Shown: positions 1 to 11,200 of the stretch, one piece after another
Numbering within the stretch: the stretch's first letter is position 1
Layout: the number at the start of each line of letters is the position of its first letter
NCBI RefSeq assembly: GCF_014633365.1
Contig: NC_068349.1
Span: 18,614,753-18,678,752, forward strand
Source: Diospyros lotus
Taxonomy: Eukaryota > Streptophyta > Magnoliopsida > Ericales > Ebenaceae
Reading direction: 5' to 3'
DNA length: 64,000 nucleotides
Made by a program: the position numbers and the translations under genes
Notes under the pieces: model-generated
Database searches by the model: none
What the model saw: only the letters and a program-made list of their open reading frames with translations
What the model was told of the DNA's origin: nothing

Positions 1-1503
1 GAATGAAAAATCTTTATGAGAATCTTATATTTCGAAATAAATTTTTTCATATTTCGAAACAAGCATGATTAGTGTTTTGGCGCGAATGTTCAAATGTTTG
101 AAAAACCCAAAATTCATGCATCATGTTTTGAAACTAACTTTCCATGTTTCGAAACATCATTTTTCCATGCTTCTATACATGTTTCGGAATGTATTTTGAT
201 AAGGTTTCAATGTTTGCTAAGTTTATATGCTATATTTTGAAATCTGTTTGATAACTAAGCATATGTTTCGAAACTTATATAGTATGTTTCAAAACCTCTG
301 TCATTTCTGTCAGCAAAGCATTTTAAAACTATGTTTAACATGTTTTGAAATATGTTTTTAAAGTATGTTTCGAAACCTTCATAGCATGTTTCGAAACATC
401 TGACTATGTAAGCAGAATATTTGAAAAACTGACATGCTTTTGCATTTTAATTCAAAAGCTATTTTAAAAGTCACCTTTTGACTTATCTCTATACCTTGAT
501 GTTTTAATTTCAAATACTTTGTAAGTGGAGAATAAGAAAAAATTATTTTTTTTAAAAGAAATTGTTTCTTACTCATTTTGTCTCTTAGTGCATAACTAGC
601 TGTAAATGCTGGATGTTTTGAAACATGTGATGTATATTTCGAAACCTCTATGTAAAAGTGTGTTGTTTTGAAACCTAAAAAGTGTGTTTTGAAACTTACT
701 TTAACATCTTGTCTCTAACGATTATAATTAGCCAAAATTCTATTTCTTAATATATATATCAGTTCTTTGAAGACAAGAAGTACCTCTTACAAGCATACAC
801 AAGTATACACACCTACAAGAGAAATTGCTACATACACAAGCACAAGTGAATGAAACTCTTTCAACAAGCTCTCAAAGAAGATCATTTCAATTAATCCTTG
901 TGCATTGTGGTGTGAAAAGGAGAAACAAACTAAAACTGGCGCTTTCATCCTTTCAAGCTCTCCTCACTCCATACTAATAGGTTTGTAACAACTATTTGGT
1001 AAGGTATTTTATTACATTCAAACTGTTGGGTTGTAAAAGATAAGTTTTATTTATTTTATTGTAAGGTTTGAGTTGAACCCGTAAAAACTCATTGTGTAAA
1101 GTTTTAGGGTGAACCATGGTAAAACCCTTGGTGTGGTTGATCACTAGTGAAAGTGATTGTCTTTGAAAATCCTTCAAGTGGGTAAGCTTGAAGGTAGTGG
1201 AGTAGGTGGGTGCCGAACCACTATAAATCTCGTGTGCAAATTGCTTTACTATTTTACTTGCTTATTCTCATTGTTCATGCTTTCAAAAGAAATGTTTTCA
1301 AAAGCCAAAAGTTTCAAAATAAGCAAAACATAGAGGAAGGTTTCAAAACATACTTAACAGAAAGGATTGTTTCAAAACATACTCTTTGATATTTTGAAAC
1401 ATAGTGTTCTGTAAACAATAAATCTTTAATCTATCGAAGAATTTACCCTAATCCCAATTCACCCCCCCTCCTGGGATATATTTGCCATCATTTGGAACTA
1501 ACA
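1..1503 (+). mobile_element. Ty1/copia SIRE/Maximus-type LTR, left end outside window
   Basis: The 3' portion has the hallmarks of a SIRE/Maximus LTR: a stretch reading gtagtggagtaggtgggtgc, then ccactataaatc, then a C-run tract (caattcacccccc) and an end in AACA at 1503. Two other LTRs in the window (16360-17670 and 21431-23020) share this arrangement. A TATA-like run lies near 748-760. The first 700 bases hold a palindrome array listed separately. No internal copia coding region follows, so it may be a solo or truncated LTR; the left end is not visible. Confidence 0.75.
20..695. repeat. Dispersed palindrome array GTTTCGAAAC in copia LTR
   Basis: About fifteen copies of a motif whose best form is the 14-base perfect palindrome ATGTTTCGAAACAT (for example 144-157 and 386-399; the 10-base core at 265-274 and 367-376). 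Degenerate copies mostly change the central CG to TG or CA (gttttgaaac, gtttcaaaac). Spacing is irregular, so this is not a simple tandem repeat. Some weaker copies recur at 1300-1400. Confidence 0.85.
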
Positions 1504-1640
1504 AAATACTCAAAATTGCCAAAAAAATCTTTTTATTCCCATATTGTTCCTCTATCAATAAGAGCTCAAAATAAATATTACACATTCTTTGCATTATCAT
1601 CTTGGGCTTACTTCCCATACATTTTCAAAATAAAAGGGCA
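1504..1640 (-). mobile_element. Probable left part of gypsy LTR J
   Basis: Short AT-rich stretch between the copia LTR and the LINE tail, with no coding signal. It is assigned to the minus-strand LTR J because 2172-2258, on the far side of the LINE, clearly belongs to that family. The assignment is by continuity only. Confidence 0.3.
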
Positions 1641-2171
1641 CTAACAACAACAACATATCAAGCCTTTATCCCACTATGTGGGGTTGGCTACATAAATTCT
1701 AGATTTCCATGTATTTCTGTTATTTGTCATATCTTCATTTAGATCCATACACTTCATATCAAACTTTAATGTCTCTCCCAAAGTCTTCTTGGGTCTGTCT
1801 CTACCTCTTTTTTTAACTAATTGTTCCATTTCATCAACTCTCCTCAGAGGAGCGTCTATTGGTCTCCTTCTCACATGACCAAACCATCTCAGTCTAGTCT
1901 CTCTCATCTTCTCCTCAATTGACACTACTCCTACCTTATTACGAATAACTTCATTTCTAATCTTATCCTTCCTTGTATGGCTGCACATCCATCTTAACAT
2001 CCTCATCTCCGCTACACTTGTCTTTTGCTCATGTTGGTATTTGACTGCCCAACATTCAGAGCCATATAGCAAGACTGCTCTTATAGTTGTCCTATAGAAT
2101 TTTCCTTTCAGTTTTAATGGAATTTTACATCTCTGTACACATCTAACCAAAACTCGCCCCAATATCTATCT
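1641..2171 (-). mobile_element. RTE-type LINE, 5'-truncated 3' tail
   Basis: Minus-strand non-LTR retrotransposon remnant. It holds the C-terminal end of the reverse-transcriptase polyprotein, then a short 3' tail ending in TTG repeats (seen on the plus strand as aacaacaacaac at 1644-1655). RTE elements commonly end in such short simple repeats. The 5' truncation near 2171 is typical of LINEs. It sits inside gypsy LTR J. Confidence 0.8.
1674..2162 (-). pseudogene. LINE (RTE) reverse transcriptase, C-terminal fragment
   Basis: An open frame of 162 codons encodes only the carboxyl end of an RTE-clade polyprotein. Recognisable blocks in order are YGSECWAV (about residues 33-40), AEMRMLRWMCSHTRKD (51-66), RLRWFGHVRRRP (90-101) and RGRDRPKKT (118-126), with VANPT at the end in place of the usual VADPT. 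The catalytic RT core (the YxDD region) and the endonuclease are absent, so it cannot be active. The frame is uninterrupted, which suggests a fairly recent insertion or chance preservation. Confidence 0.85.
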
Positions 2172-2258
2172 TCCACTTCCCTGGAATGAAAAAAGAAACA
2201 AAGTGAGCCACAAGGCTCAGCAAGTATATAGCAAGGGGAAGTATCCATAGAACGATAT
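2172..2258 (-). mobile_element. Gypsy LTR J fragment with stem-loop
   Basis: On the minus strand this contains CATTCCAG (2181-2188) and the stem-loop TGAGCC-TTGT-GGCTCA (2204-2219), both of which recur in LTRs B, B', E and F. It continues on the other side of element G at 14716. The last five bases, GATAT, are the target duplication of G. Confidence 0.6.
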
Positions 2259-3259
2259 TGTTGAGCTAGGAAAAATCGGAGGAAAAAATGATAAATTATT
2301 TATGAAAAAATGAAGTCTCATCGTGAAGTGGTCTCGTGGCTGGAGGCTAACCGGGAGGGCCAGCCTCGAGGTAAGGGCTGGCTGGAAGGGCCAGCCTCGT
2401 GGTAGCCTTGCCGCGACTTGCCTCGCGGTAGGGGCTCGTTGCAAGGGCCAACCTTGTGGAAGCCTTGTCGTGAGCTTCCCCATAGCTAGCCGCGAGGGGC
2501 AACCTCGCGGTAGGGGCTAGTAGCGAAGGCCTGCCTCATGGCAGCCTTACCACGAGGCAGCACACGACTAGAGGCTGGCTATGAGGGGAAGCCTCAGGGA
2601 AAACACCCCCTCTTGATGAAGCCTAAGCTCCATTCAGCAATCACCACATGTCAGCACTAGCCATCCTTGAGAATCGTGCCTAATAAATACCCAACTACAG
2701 GATATTGATAGGGATTTCTGATTTTGATGAACCTTCGACATATTAACTGTATTTTTTACTATTTTTGTGAATAGTTATCTTGATCCGACACTAAGTTAGG
2801 CATCGGAGGTTCATCGCAGGTGAGGTTTCTTGCGAGCCTTCTAACCCATTCTTAAGCATCAAGGGGTCAGATCATTACGGCGAGACCTTGCGGCGAAGTC
2901 ATATCCTAGTGGCGAGACCTTGTGACAAAGTCATTTCTTAATGAGAAGACCTTGCAGTGAAGTCATATCCTAGCGGTGAGATCTTGTGGCGGAGGTAAAT
3001 CCTAGTGGCGAGACCTTGTGGCGGAGGTAGATCCTCGCAGCGAAGATAAACCCTTATGGCAAATCCTAGTGGCAAGACCTTGTGGGGGAGGTAGATCCTC
3101 ATAGCAGAGACAAGCCCTTGTGGCAAGACCTTGCAACAAGTATCCTTGTGCCAAACTCTCTTGCTATAACTTCTCTCACGACAACCTCACTTCACCAGAC
3201 ACCGAGCTCACGTGGACCCCACATCATAAATTTTAATTATTGTATTTTTAACAACAACA
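2259..3259 (+). repeat. 5' LTR of element G
   Basis: Starts TGTTGAGC and ends ACAACAACA. It aligns with the 3' LTR pieces at 8669-8956 and 14120-14710 (shared blocks include aggaaaaatcgga, gacattgatagggac and atccgacactga in slightly varied form). It holds GC-rich self-complementary repeats (agggccagcctcg type) at about 2330-2590 and a minisatellite at 2876-3130. The TATA region reads taataaatacc near 2682, against ctataaatac in the 3' LTR. Confidence 0.8.
2876..3130 (+). repeat. Roughly 31-bp minisatellite in LTR G
   Basis: About eight imperfect units of the form gcgagaccttgtggcgaagt plus a variable tail (catatcctagtg or aggtagatcct). The equivalent array is present in the 3' LTR at about 14325-14600, so it was part of the LTR before insertion. 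Chance open frames on both strands result from the repeat. Confidence 0.8.
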
Positions 3260-3539
3260 ATTTGGCCTCGTTTATGAGAAATGCAACAAAAAGCCAATAT
3301 TAACACAAGATGCCAAGAGGGACAAGATCAACAGGTTTGGCGAACCCGCCTAACCCCACCCGAAGGAGCGCTCGTACTAGGACGAGAGCCACAAGAGACC
3401 CTAGTTAGGTGCAGCCTACAGTACCATAATTTTCAAAAGATCACCCTAAGAACGAAGTGCGTTCAGGGCACTTTCCTATGCTCGAAGGCAACCAAACCAC
3501 CAGACTGGGGGGCATGGAGTGTTCAGAACAGGGAGAAGT
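3260..3539 (+). mobile_element. Element G leader (PBS region)
   Basis: Untranslated leader after the 5' LTR. The first bases, atttggcctcg, look like a decayed TAT-lineage primer site and leader (TTTGGCGCC type). The rest has no recognised coding content. It ends at the GAAGT target duplication of solo LTR B. Confidence 0.6.
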
Positions 3540-6140
3540 TGTAATATCCTAAATTTTGGAACTAAATAATAATTATAAATACCAGTGCTGAGGTCATTAT
3601 TGAGTATTTTGAGATTTAAGGAAAAATAATAATTTATGTAGTTTTGAGGAAATAGGAAATTAAGGCAATTAATTAATTTTTTTGGGAGTATTTATGGAAA
3701 TAATGAAGGAATTCAATTGTTGGATTTTTAGAAGTTTCGGGGTAAAAGTGTAATAAAGGAAAATGAGGTGTGGAGGTGTGTGGGATTTTTGGAAGCTTTG
3801 GTGCAAATTCTGGAAATGGGTTAGAAGTCACCTTAAAATTAACTGAAGGCACATATATGTTGAAAGTGGCAGCTGGATCAGGCGGTTGCGCGAGAGGGTG
3901 GTGGGCTAGAGGTCGTGGGATCAAGCCTTGCGCGCATAGGGGAAAATGGTTGATTTTATTTAGCCAAGTGAGGGTCGAAACGACGTCGTTTCGGCTCTGA
4001 GGTAGTTGCCTCCCAGCGCAGCCCAGCGGCTGCCATGTGGTCGCATCCTAGCCACTTGTTTTTGGCTTTTTAAAGCCCAAATCGGGAAGTTTCAAGCCAG
4101 CAAATAGAAGAAGAAATGGAAGGAAGAATGAGAAGAAGAAATGGGGAGCAACAACTGGAGAAATGGGAGGGAAAATGGGAAAATAAGTAGGAAAATTATG
4201 AGATTTTAAGATTATCTCGTGATTAAATTAGCCAGGTAAGCGGGTAAAATTATCAGAAGTATTATATGTTTAAATTATAGATTTTATGCGGTTAGATTTG
4301 ATTAATATAGGTCGTAAACTTGTTACTTTCTGTTAAACATTTTACTTCGCAGCGGGAGTGCGAGAGAAGCTAGGATCAGCTATTTGCAAGCAAGCTCCTA
4401 ATCCCCTTCTCATGTTCTTTATTTTTCGTGAAAGTCTCCGTGGTTTCTCGTATTTTATTCCTTCCCTCACCGTAACTCGGTTCCATGCATTAATAATAAT
4501 AATCCATGTGGTAACCACCCTATGACTTATATTTTATTAATGAGTTTATTGTTAATGGAATGATCTAAACAGTGATGTCTTGGTGTTGTTCATTTCGACC
4601 GTCACAGAGCTTTGTATCGCTCCACTTTCCTTGGGAATGATGCCAAACCCGTTGGGGCTAGGTTCTTAGAAAATGGCTACGGTCAAGATTATGGAGTTAT
4701 GTTAATAATTTATTATGAATGTGGAGATAGTTTCCTGTGTATGAGAAGAGGTGAGAACGTGAATGACATAATGGAGTTTATGTTGTCATGGATAAAGTGT
4801 GTGAAATGATAAGCTTAGGTGACTAAGTTTAATGTCGTCCATGTGTGTCTTAAGGGTATGGGGTACAAAGCCACTGACTGTCGACCATGGGTCATGGCAG
4901 TTAATGGCTGGATGTATAGGCGTCAGTCATCGGCTGTTACGATAAGCGCTAGACGATCCAAAAGAGCTAGTACTGCCAGATTTCTGCCTTGGTTTATGCA
5001 TATCATGATGTGTGTGTTGCATAGAGATTGGGTTGCATTCATTTGGGGGAACATGCCTTGTGTGTAATGGGATATGTGAGCATATGCATAACTCGGTTGG
5101 TCTAAGAGCTAACTTGGGTACTCTAGGTGAGCTGGTGCATTTAGAGCATATCGCATGTGTGTATTTCTATGTGCGCTAGCATGGCTTGATGTTTATGGGG
5201 GCCTTGTCATCACGTTTATGCTACAAAAAGCCATTGCATTTCCTATTTGTTGCATTGCATGGTGAGAATGTGCTATTTTAAATGATGAGTACGGGTGATG
5301 GGTGGCGTTCACCATGGAAGTATGCCGTGGCAGTGGCCCACCACGGAATGTATGCCGTGGAAGTGGCCCACAACCGCAACAGGTTATGATGTTATGTTAT
5401 GATGAGTAACATGAAAGAGGGCATGATATGATGTTATGTTATGATTAGTGTTAGGAAAAGGCATTGTATGACATGAAAAGCCAATGAATGAATGATAGGA
5501 TAATGATAGGTTATGATTGACGTTATGGTAGCCTATAGTGGGTTACTGACAGGTTTGTATGTTGGTCTTGGGCGCATAGTGTTTGTTATGTGGGCCCTAA
5601 GGACCGTCTATGTGCAGTTTACTTTATGTTATGCATTTAGAGTTAAGGCACGTATGGATCATGATATGGCGTGTTGTTGCATTGGCATGAATTGCATGGG
5701 GTATTGGGAAAGAGTTTTATCCTTAACGTACAGCCTTCCTTTCTAGAGCTTGTTGAGTCTTGTGACTCACGTTCGCTTTCCATCATTCCAGGTCAGGGAT
5801 TTGTTTGAGTTGCCAGATTCGTTCAACGGGGTTTGGGTCCAGAGGATAGCAAGTGTAGAGTTCTCCTTAAACTAGATCCTGGGTGTCATGGTACCTGTGT
5901 TAAGGTTAACGTTTATGTTTTTGAGATGGATGTATGTTATGTAAGCCTAGGTGGGCTCATGTTGTAAATAGTTATGTAAGGATGGTTATTATGAGTTATA
6001 TGACGTAAAAGAAAAGGTATGGTTTCAATAAGGGTTGTGAGTGTGTTTTGGCTTGTGTTATTGTTCAGTATCATTTAAGTAATGACCCTCTCACAGATCC
6101 TCTTTGTGCACGAGGAGGCTCAGGGAGGCGGGCCATTATA
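3540..6140 (+). mobile_element. Solo gypsy LTR B (TSD GAAGT)
   Basis: Begins TGTAATATCC and ends GGGCCATTATA, flanked by the perfect duplication GAAGT (3535-3539 and 6141-6145). No internal region is present, so it is a solo LTR of 2.6 kb. Relatives are B' (18794-21206, minus) and B'' (54035 onward). It contains a donor-like CAG|GTAAG at 4235/4236, a short tandem block (atgccgtgg...gtggccca) near 5310-5375, a perfect stem-loop at 5754-5769 and CATTCCAGGTCAGGG near 5784-5798. Small open frames inside it are not supported as genes. Confidence 0.85.
5754..5769 (+). promoter_or_regulatory. LTR stem-loop TGAGTC-TTGT-GACTCA
   Basis: Perfect six-base-pair stem with loop TTGT, located about 370 bases before the end of LTR B and followed 12 bases later by a pyrimidine-rich stretch and CATTCCAG|GT. 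The same arrangement with other stem sequences occurs in many other LTRs of this window. Function is unknown. Confidence 0.6.
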
Positions 6141-6145
6141 GAAGT

Positions 6146-7340
6146 ACACGTAGCCAGATTGAGGAGACATGCGACAGGGCAAGGGAAGCAAGTCCCACAT
6201 GTAATGCCCGCTAGTAAGGAATAACACTCCTTTAAACAGTTTTCAATTCCAAATAAAAACCTAGTGGTGACTTCAGTACCTCCAGGACCCATGGGGATAG
6301 CTCCACCCACAGTCTTACTCTTAGATTATGAATAATTGCAGAAGAATTTTGAGGAGCTGAAATAACATAATGATGAACTCAGGATGAACAATGAGGAGAA
6401 TATGAGAAGACTATAGGGAATCACTGCTTTGCTACATAAACTAATGTCGGACATTCACGGTCCCCACATAGGACAAACCGATATGAGGATAGAACACCGG
6501 AGATCCCCAACACCCATCCAAGGATCACACGACGGGGGATAAGAACTAGAACTCAAGGGCTGAATAACCAAGTCCCAGAAATGACAGGCAGGCAGGGAAA
6601 GCTCCCATGTATAAAGAGACAGCAGAAAAAACCTACTCAAGAGCTCCTTATGTCCCACCTCGCAAAAACGAAGCAAAACAGAAAACACTCAAGGCGTTTA
6701 ACATCGAACGCCTCATAGAAGAGGTGCAAGAGCATAAGCAAGTAATGATGGTGCCAAAGGAAATGCCCCCGAAGGGGTTTCCTTTATCTAAGGAACTCCA
6801 AAGACAACTAGTGAACCAGGGTTCAAGCTACCGCAACTTTCGGTATACTTGGGAAAGGAGGACCCAGAGAAGCACCTACAACACTTCGTTGCAGTAGCTG
6901 TGTTACATGGGTGTAATGAGGTCACTAGTTGTAGAGCCTTCCCGCTCTCCCTGGAAGGATAGGCTCAGTAGTGGTTCACTAAATTACCAGCAGGGTATAT
7001 ACGATCATTCAAACAGTTGAAGAAAGAATCCTGAATGCATTCTCCGTCTACCTCTCGAAGAAGAAGAGTGTTATATATCTGATGAGCTTGCAACAAAAAC
7101 CTAATGAATCCCTAAAGTAATACATCAAGAGATTCAGAGCCGCGACGCAGGAAGTAAGGGATCTCCCAGTCAGATTGGCGGCGTTAGCCCTGCTCGACGA
7201 AACTACATACGCCCCACTTAGAAGATCCCTAGCCTTCTCTAAGTTGAATTCTATGACTGAATTATTTGATCTAGTAGAACAGTTTATCGTCCAAATGGAA
7301 ATTTTGGACGCATGGGAAGGTAATAGAAGAGGAAGGGAAA
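6146..7340 (+). pseudogene. Element G gag remnant (retrotransposon gag domain)
   Basis: Decayed gag of a TAT-type gypsy element, with several stops and frame changes. Translation of 6720-7300 in shifting frames gives the usual order of blocks: a DPEKHLQHF-like block (near 6866), CRAFPLSLEG and WFTKLPAGYIRSF (about 6930-7010), then YIKRF and the AALALLDE region (about 7120-7200). The N-terminal half is low in recognisable motifs; it is preceded near 6350 by a charged, coiled-coil-like segment (ELRMNNEENMRRL). The capsid protein cannot be made from this copy. Confidence 0.7.
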
Positions 7341-7580
7341 CCTAGCCCGAATTGCGAAGGACCCTACAGACTTTAGAAGATGTTGGGCCCCAACACGTGT
7401 ATACTACAGACACTACAAGGTAAGGCGATAGGAAAAACTTGGAACACCACGCACCTCAAGAGGTACTACCTAGCTTCACCGGTCATTAACTCCAGGGCAA
7501 GGGATGAAGTACGAGACGCAGAGCCGAGTCTGTCACCAGAAGCGTTGCTCGATCTGACTGGGGGCCAGGATTGTCTTTAA
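7341..7580 (+). pseudogene. Element G integrase C-terminal tail joined to gag
   Basis: Just after the gag remnant, a short frame reads LQTLQGKAIGKTWNTTHLKR followed by YY. This matches the end of TAT/Athila-type integrases (…L.tLdGk.i..tWN..hLk.YY). Protease, RT, RNase H and most of integrase are gone, so an internal deletion joined gag to the last integrase codons near 7330-7345. Confidence 0.7.
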
Positions 7581-8650
7581 ATTTTCATTGTAATAATATC
7601 CCCCAATAAATAAAAGAATATACCCCATGTATTCCCGTGGAGTAGGCAAAACTATAAGTTGAACCACATAAAATCTCCATGGGCCCAGATTATTTGTATG
7701 TGTTATAGAATGTGATGCACGTACGGCAACTCAAACACAACCCACTCTCGAAGGTCAAGTGGCCTAGTGGCAATCTGGTGCTGATGACCATGAACAGGCC
7801 CGATATCACCAAAAGATCCGACTCTGATGCCCGCAGGCTCACCTAGGTCCCTTATTTGAGTTTGGTGCTATGCCTTTTGGCTAGACCCGACTCCTTGGTT
7901 GATCTGGCACCTAGGCCTCTCGGTAAACTCGGATCTCTGATAGGAATTTTGTGCTTAACTACTGGCTAAGCCCAGATTCCCTGAGGTAGATCGGCCCTAG
8001 GAAGGCGAGAAAGAGGTGAAGTGACCACATGACAACTCTGACATGAGCATGCTCCCAAAGGTCAAGTCGCTTAGTGGCGATCTGGTGCCGATGACCACGA
8101 ACTGGCTCAGGATCACCAAAACATCCAATGCCTAAGCCACAGACTCATCCAGATCCCTCGTTTGATTTCAGTGCTATGCCTTTTTAGCTAGACCCAACTC
8201 ATTGGTTGATCTGACGCCTAGGTCTCCCAACAAACTAGGATGACTGGTAGGAATTCCGCCCTGGACCACTGGCCAAACCCAGATCCCCTGAGGTAGATTG
8301 GCCCAAAGACCAGATCCCTTATCTGAGTTCGATGTTGTACCTTTTTAGCTAGACCCAACTCCTTGGTTGATCTAGCGCCTAGGTCTCTCGACAAACTCGA
8401 ATGTTTTGTAGGAATCTCACGCCAGACCACTAGCTAAACCTAGATTCCTTGAGGTAAACCAACCTCGAAGGACGGACGTGGAGGACAAAATAGCCAGTGC
8501 ACTATGATCTATCTCGGGACCACCTGATGCACCGAAGCCCGTGCCTGCAGGTTCACCGAGATCCCTTGATTGAGTTCGGTGCTATGCTCCTGAGCTAGAC
8601 CCGACTCGTTGGCTAATATTTTAGTCTTCAATTTTATCTAAAAACAAAAC
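7581..8650 (+). repeat. Element G 3' non-coding region with ~300-bp tandem repeats
   Basis: After the integrase tail, a unit of about 300 bases recurs: roughly 7743-8040, 8050-8305, then two shorter copies at about 8306-8465 and 8500-8610. Each copy carries gctagacccgactccttggt-type and gatccc…ttgagtt-type blocks. Tandem repeats between pol and the polypurine tract are common in TAT/Ogre-like elements. No coding signal. Confidence 0.7.
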
Positions 8651-8668
8651 AGAAGAGTGGGGGGCAAT
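8651..8668 (+). other. Polypurine tract of element G
   Basis: Agaagagtggggggcaat immediately precedes the TGTTG start of the 3' LTR. This is the expected site and composition for plus-strand DNA priming. Confidence 0.75.
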
Positions 8669-8956
8669 TGTTGTGCCAGGAAAAATCGGACGAAAAAATG
8701 AGAATTTTTTTATGAAAAAATGAAGGCTCGCTGTGAAGTGGTCTTGCAGTTGGAGGCTAGCCGCAAGGGCTAACCTCGAGGCAAGGGTTGGCCGAGAAGG
8801 GCAGCCTCGCGATAGCCTTGTCGTGAGGCAGCACGAGACTAGAGGTTAGCCATGAAGGCTAGCCTTGCGGTAGCCTAGGGGCAAACGCCCTCTCTCGATG
8901 AAGCCTAAGCTCCATTAAGCAATCGTTACATGTCAGCATCAGCCATTCTTGAGAAT
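8669..8956 (+). repeat. 3' LTR of element G, first part
   Basis: Starts TGTTGTGCCAGG and matches 2259-2680 of the 5' LTR (gc-rich ggctagccgcaaggg segment included, but shortened). It is broken at AGAAT (8952-8956), the target duplication of solo LTR C'. Confidence 0.8.
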
Positions 8957-11200
8957 TGTGATGCCCCGCTCCCACTTACGGGTGCCACTCATGAACAATC
9001 ATCCGAACTGCTCACCTGCCCGGCCATTTTTAAAGGGCGGACTATGTTTCAACACGAAACGCCCTAGGTAAGAACTAGGTTTCGTCCTTCCATTCCCTCA
9101 ATCCCAGGATCAACTAGCAGAGTTGGGCGTTAACCATACCACACTTGGCTTATTAATTTCCATTAAGTTTGCCCAATCATCATTTTATTATTCAATTTTT
9201 CTTATTTCCAAGAATTCCACCGGGCTCCATATAATTCAAAATTCTAATCAACCTATTGATTTTTACCAATTTCGAGAAAAACTCATATAATTTAAATTTC
9301 CAAAATTTTTAGCATTTTCTTCAAAAATACCCAAAATTCCTTTATTTTTGAACATTCCTTCGGGGCCCATAATCAACTAAGAAATACCCTAAAAATCCCC
9401 AATTTTCTGAGATTTAAAAAAAAAAATTGGCCAGCGGGGCTTGCTGGCATGCATGGTGCACTGGTCGCGGGCCGCATGCTGGCCGTACCTGTGATGCGCG
9501 GCCGCACGCCCGCACGTTCCGCGTGCCCTCGCTCGCACCTGGCCGTGCCCATTGTGGCCTCCTGCGGGCCACCTGGTGGCCCCAATTATTGCTGCTGCTG
9601 CCTTCTTCACTCTTTCCCCCCCTTTTTTTTTTCCTCTTAGGCTTCCTAACCCAAATTTTCCAAAAATTAAATTAAATAAATACTCTCCAAAAATCACCCA
9701 CATTTCCAACAAAATCATTTTTTTTCAACACCCAAAATAAACACCAAATTTACATCCAAAATATCCTTTTAATTTCACAAATGAGGCTTGCACAACCCTC
9801 TTGATGCTTACATAACAAATATCCAAATAAAATACACCATGGTCTTAAACTTTAACAAGACATTACCAACAAAATAAATTGCAACACATGCTTAGGCTTC
9901 AACGAGCCACAACTAACTACAAAAAAATACTTCACAAAGCTTCCAACCTCAAGTTTGCAACTTTCCTAACCTCTTGCCATGAAAACAACCTACAAGGGGA
10001 GGATAAAAACCTCATGAGCCATAAAGCTCAATAAGGGTGCAATGAACATAAGTATGAATAAAAACATAATATGTCATACCAATGCATGCATGCAACATGG
10101 TTAAGGCTTCCACATCCTCACAACCACCTTGGTTTGAGGCTTTAATCTACCCTACCCCACACAAGCTCATGGCCATAGGTACTTGAACACAAAGAAAAAC
10201 ATGCTAATGCACACATTTAAAAAGTTTAAGCACATACTTACAACTTGCAAGCCACCATCCCATGGGACTATCCCTTACCTTAAACTTCTTTAAGCTCCCA
10301 CAATCTTTGGTTTCCAAGAACCTTCTTGCCTCCAACTTTCTTACTCAAAGAAACCTTAAAAAAAAAAAAAAACAAGGTAGCTAAGCCACCATTCAAGAGA
10401 AACAAAAGACTTTTCTAAACTAAGGAAGAACCCTTACCTTTATCTTCTTCCTTTCCTTTTCTTCTCTTTTCTTCTCCCATTTGAAAACCTTAACATTGGA
10501 AGACTTCTTCCAATTTCTCTCTTCCATTTTCCTTTTTTTTCTAATAGAATCAAGATTAAATCTTGGCCTTTAGATTTACTTTAAGAGAGCAAATCTCCTC
10601 CACACAAACAAACACAATCCATGCCATTTAATCTCTTTAAATCCCAACCCTTGGATCACTTTGCCTTTACCAAGGCTTAATCTCAACCACTAAAAGAAAG
10701 CACAATCCATGTGCCTATCCAAGATTAAATCTCCACCATGGATTTATTTTGGAGAATAAATCTCCACCATCCATCTCATCTCTCTTTATAAATATCTCCA
10801 CCCATTTGGCAATCCATGGCAACTTCCAAGACTTAATGGTGGCCCTTGGATCAATTCTTTTTCCAAGAATAAATCTTATCCATTAGATTTATCTATTTCT
10901 CACCATTTAATAAATTGAGACAATTTTCACCCATCAAAAATGAAAGACACAATTCCTTTCTTTTCCTTTTAAATAAATCCCATATTTTCAAATCATTAAT
11001 GGGAGACAATTTTCCATTTCATTTGGATTTTCTTTTAATCCAACTCTATCATTGCATAAATGACTAATTCCCATTAACATTTGGATTTATTTAATCCCAG
11101 CATTTTACTTGAACAAGACTTTGCCAAGTGTCATCTCTAGACACTAACCTTGGCTTCCAAGTTTCCATCCAAGCCATCCATGTGGCATCACCACATTAAT

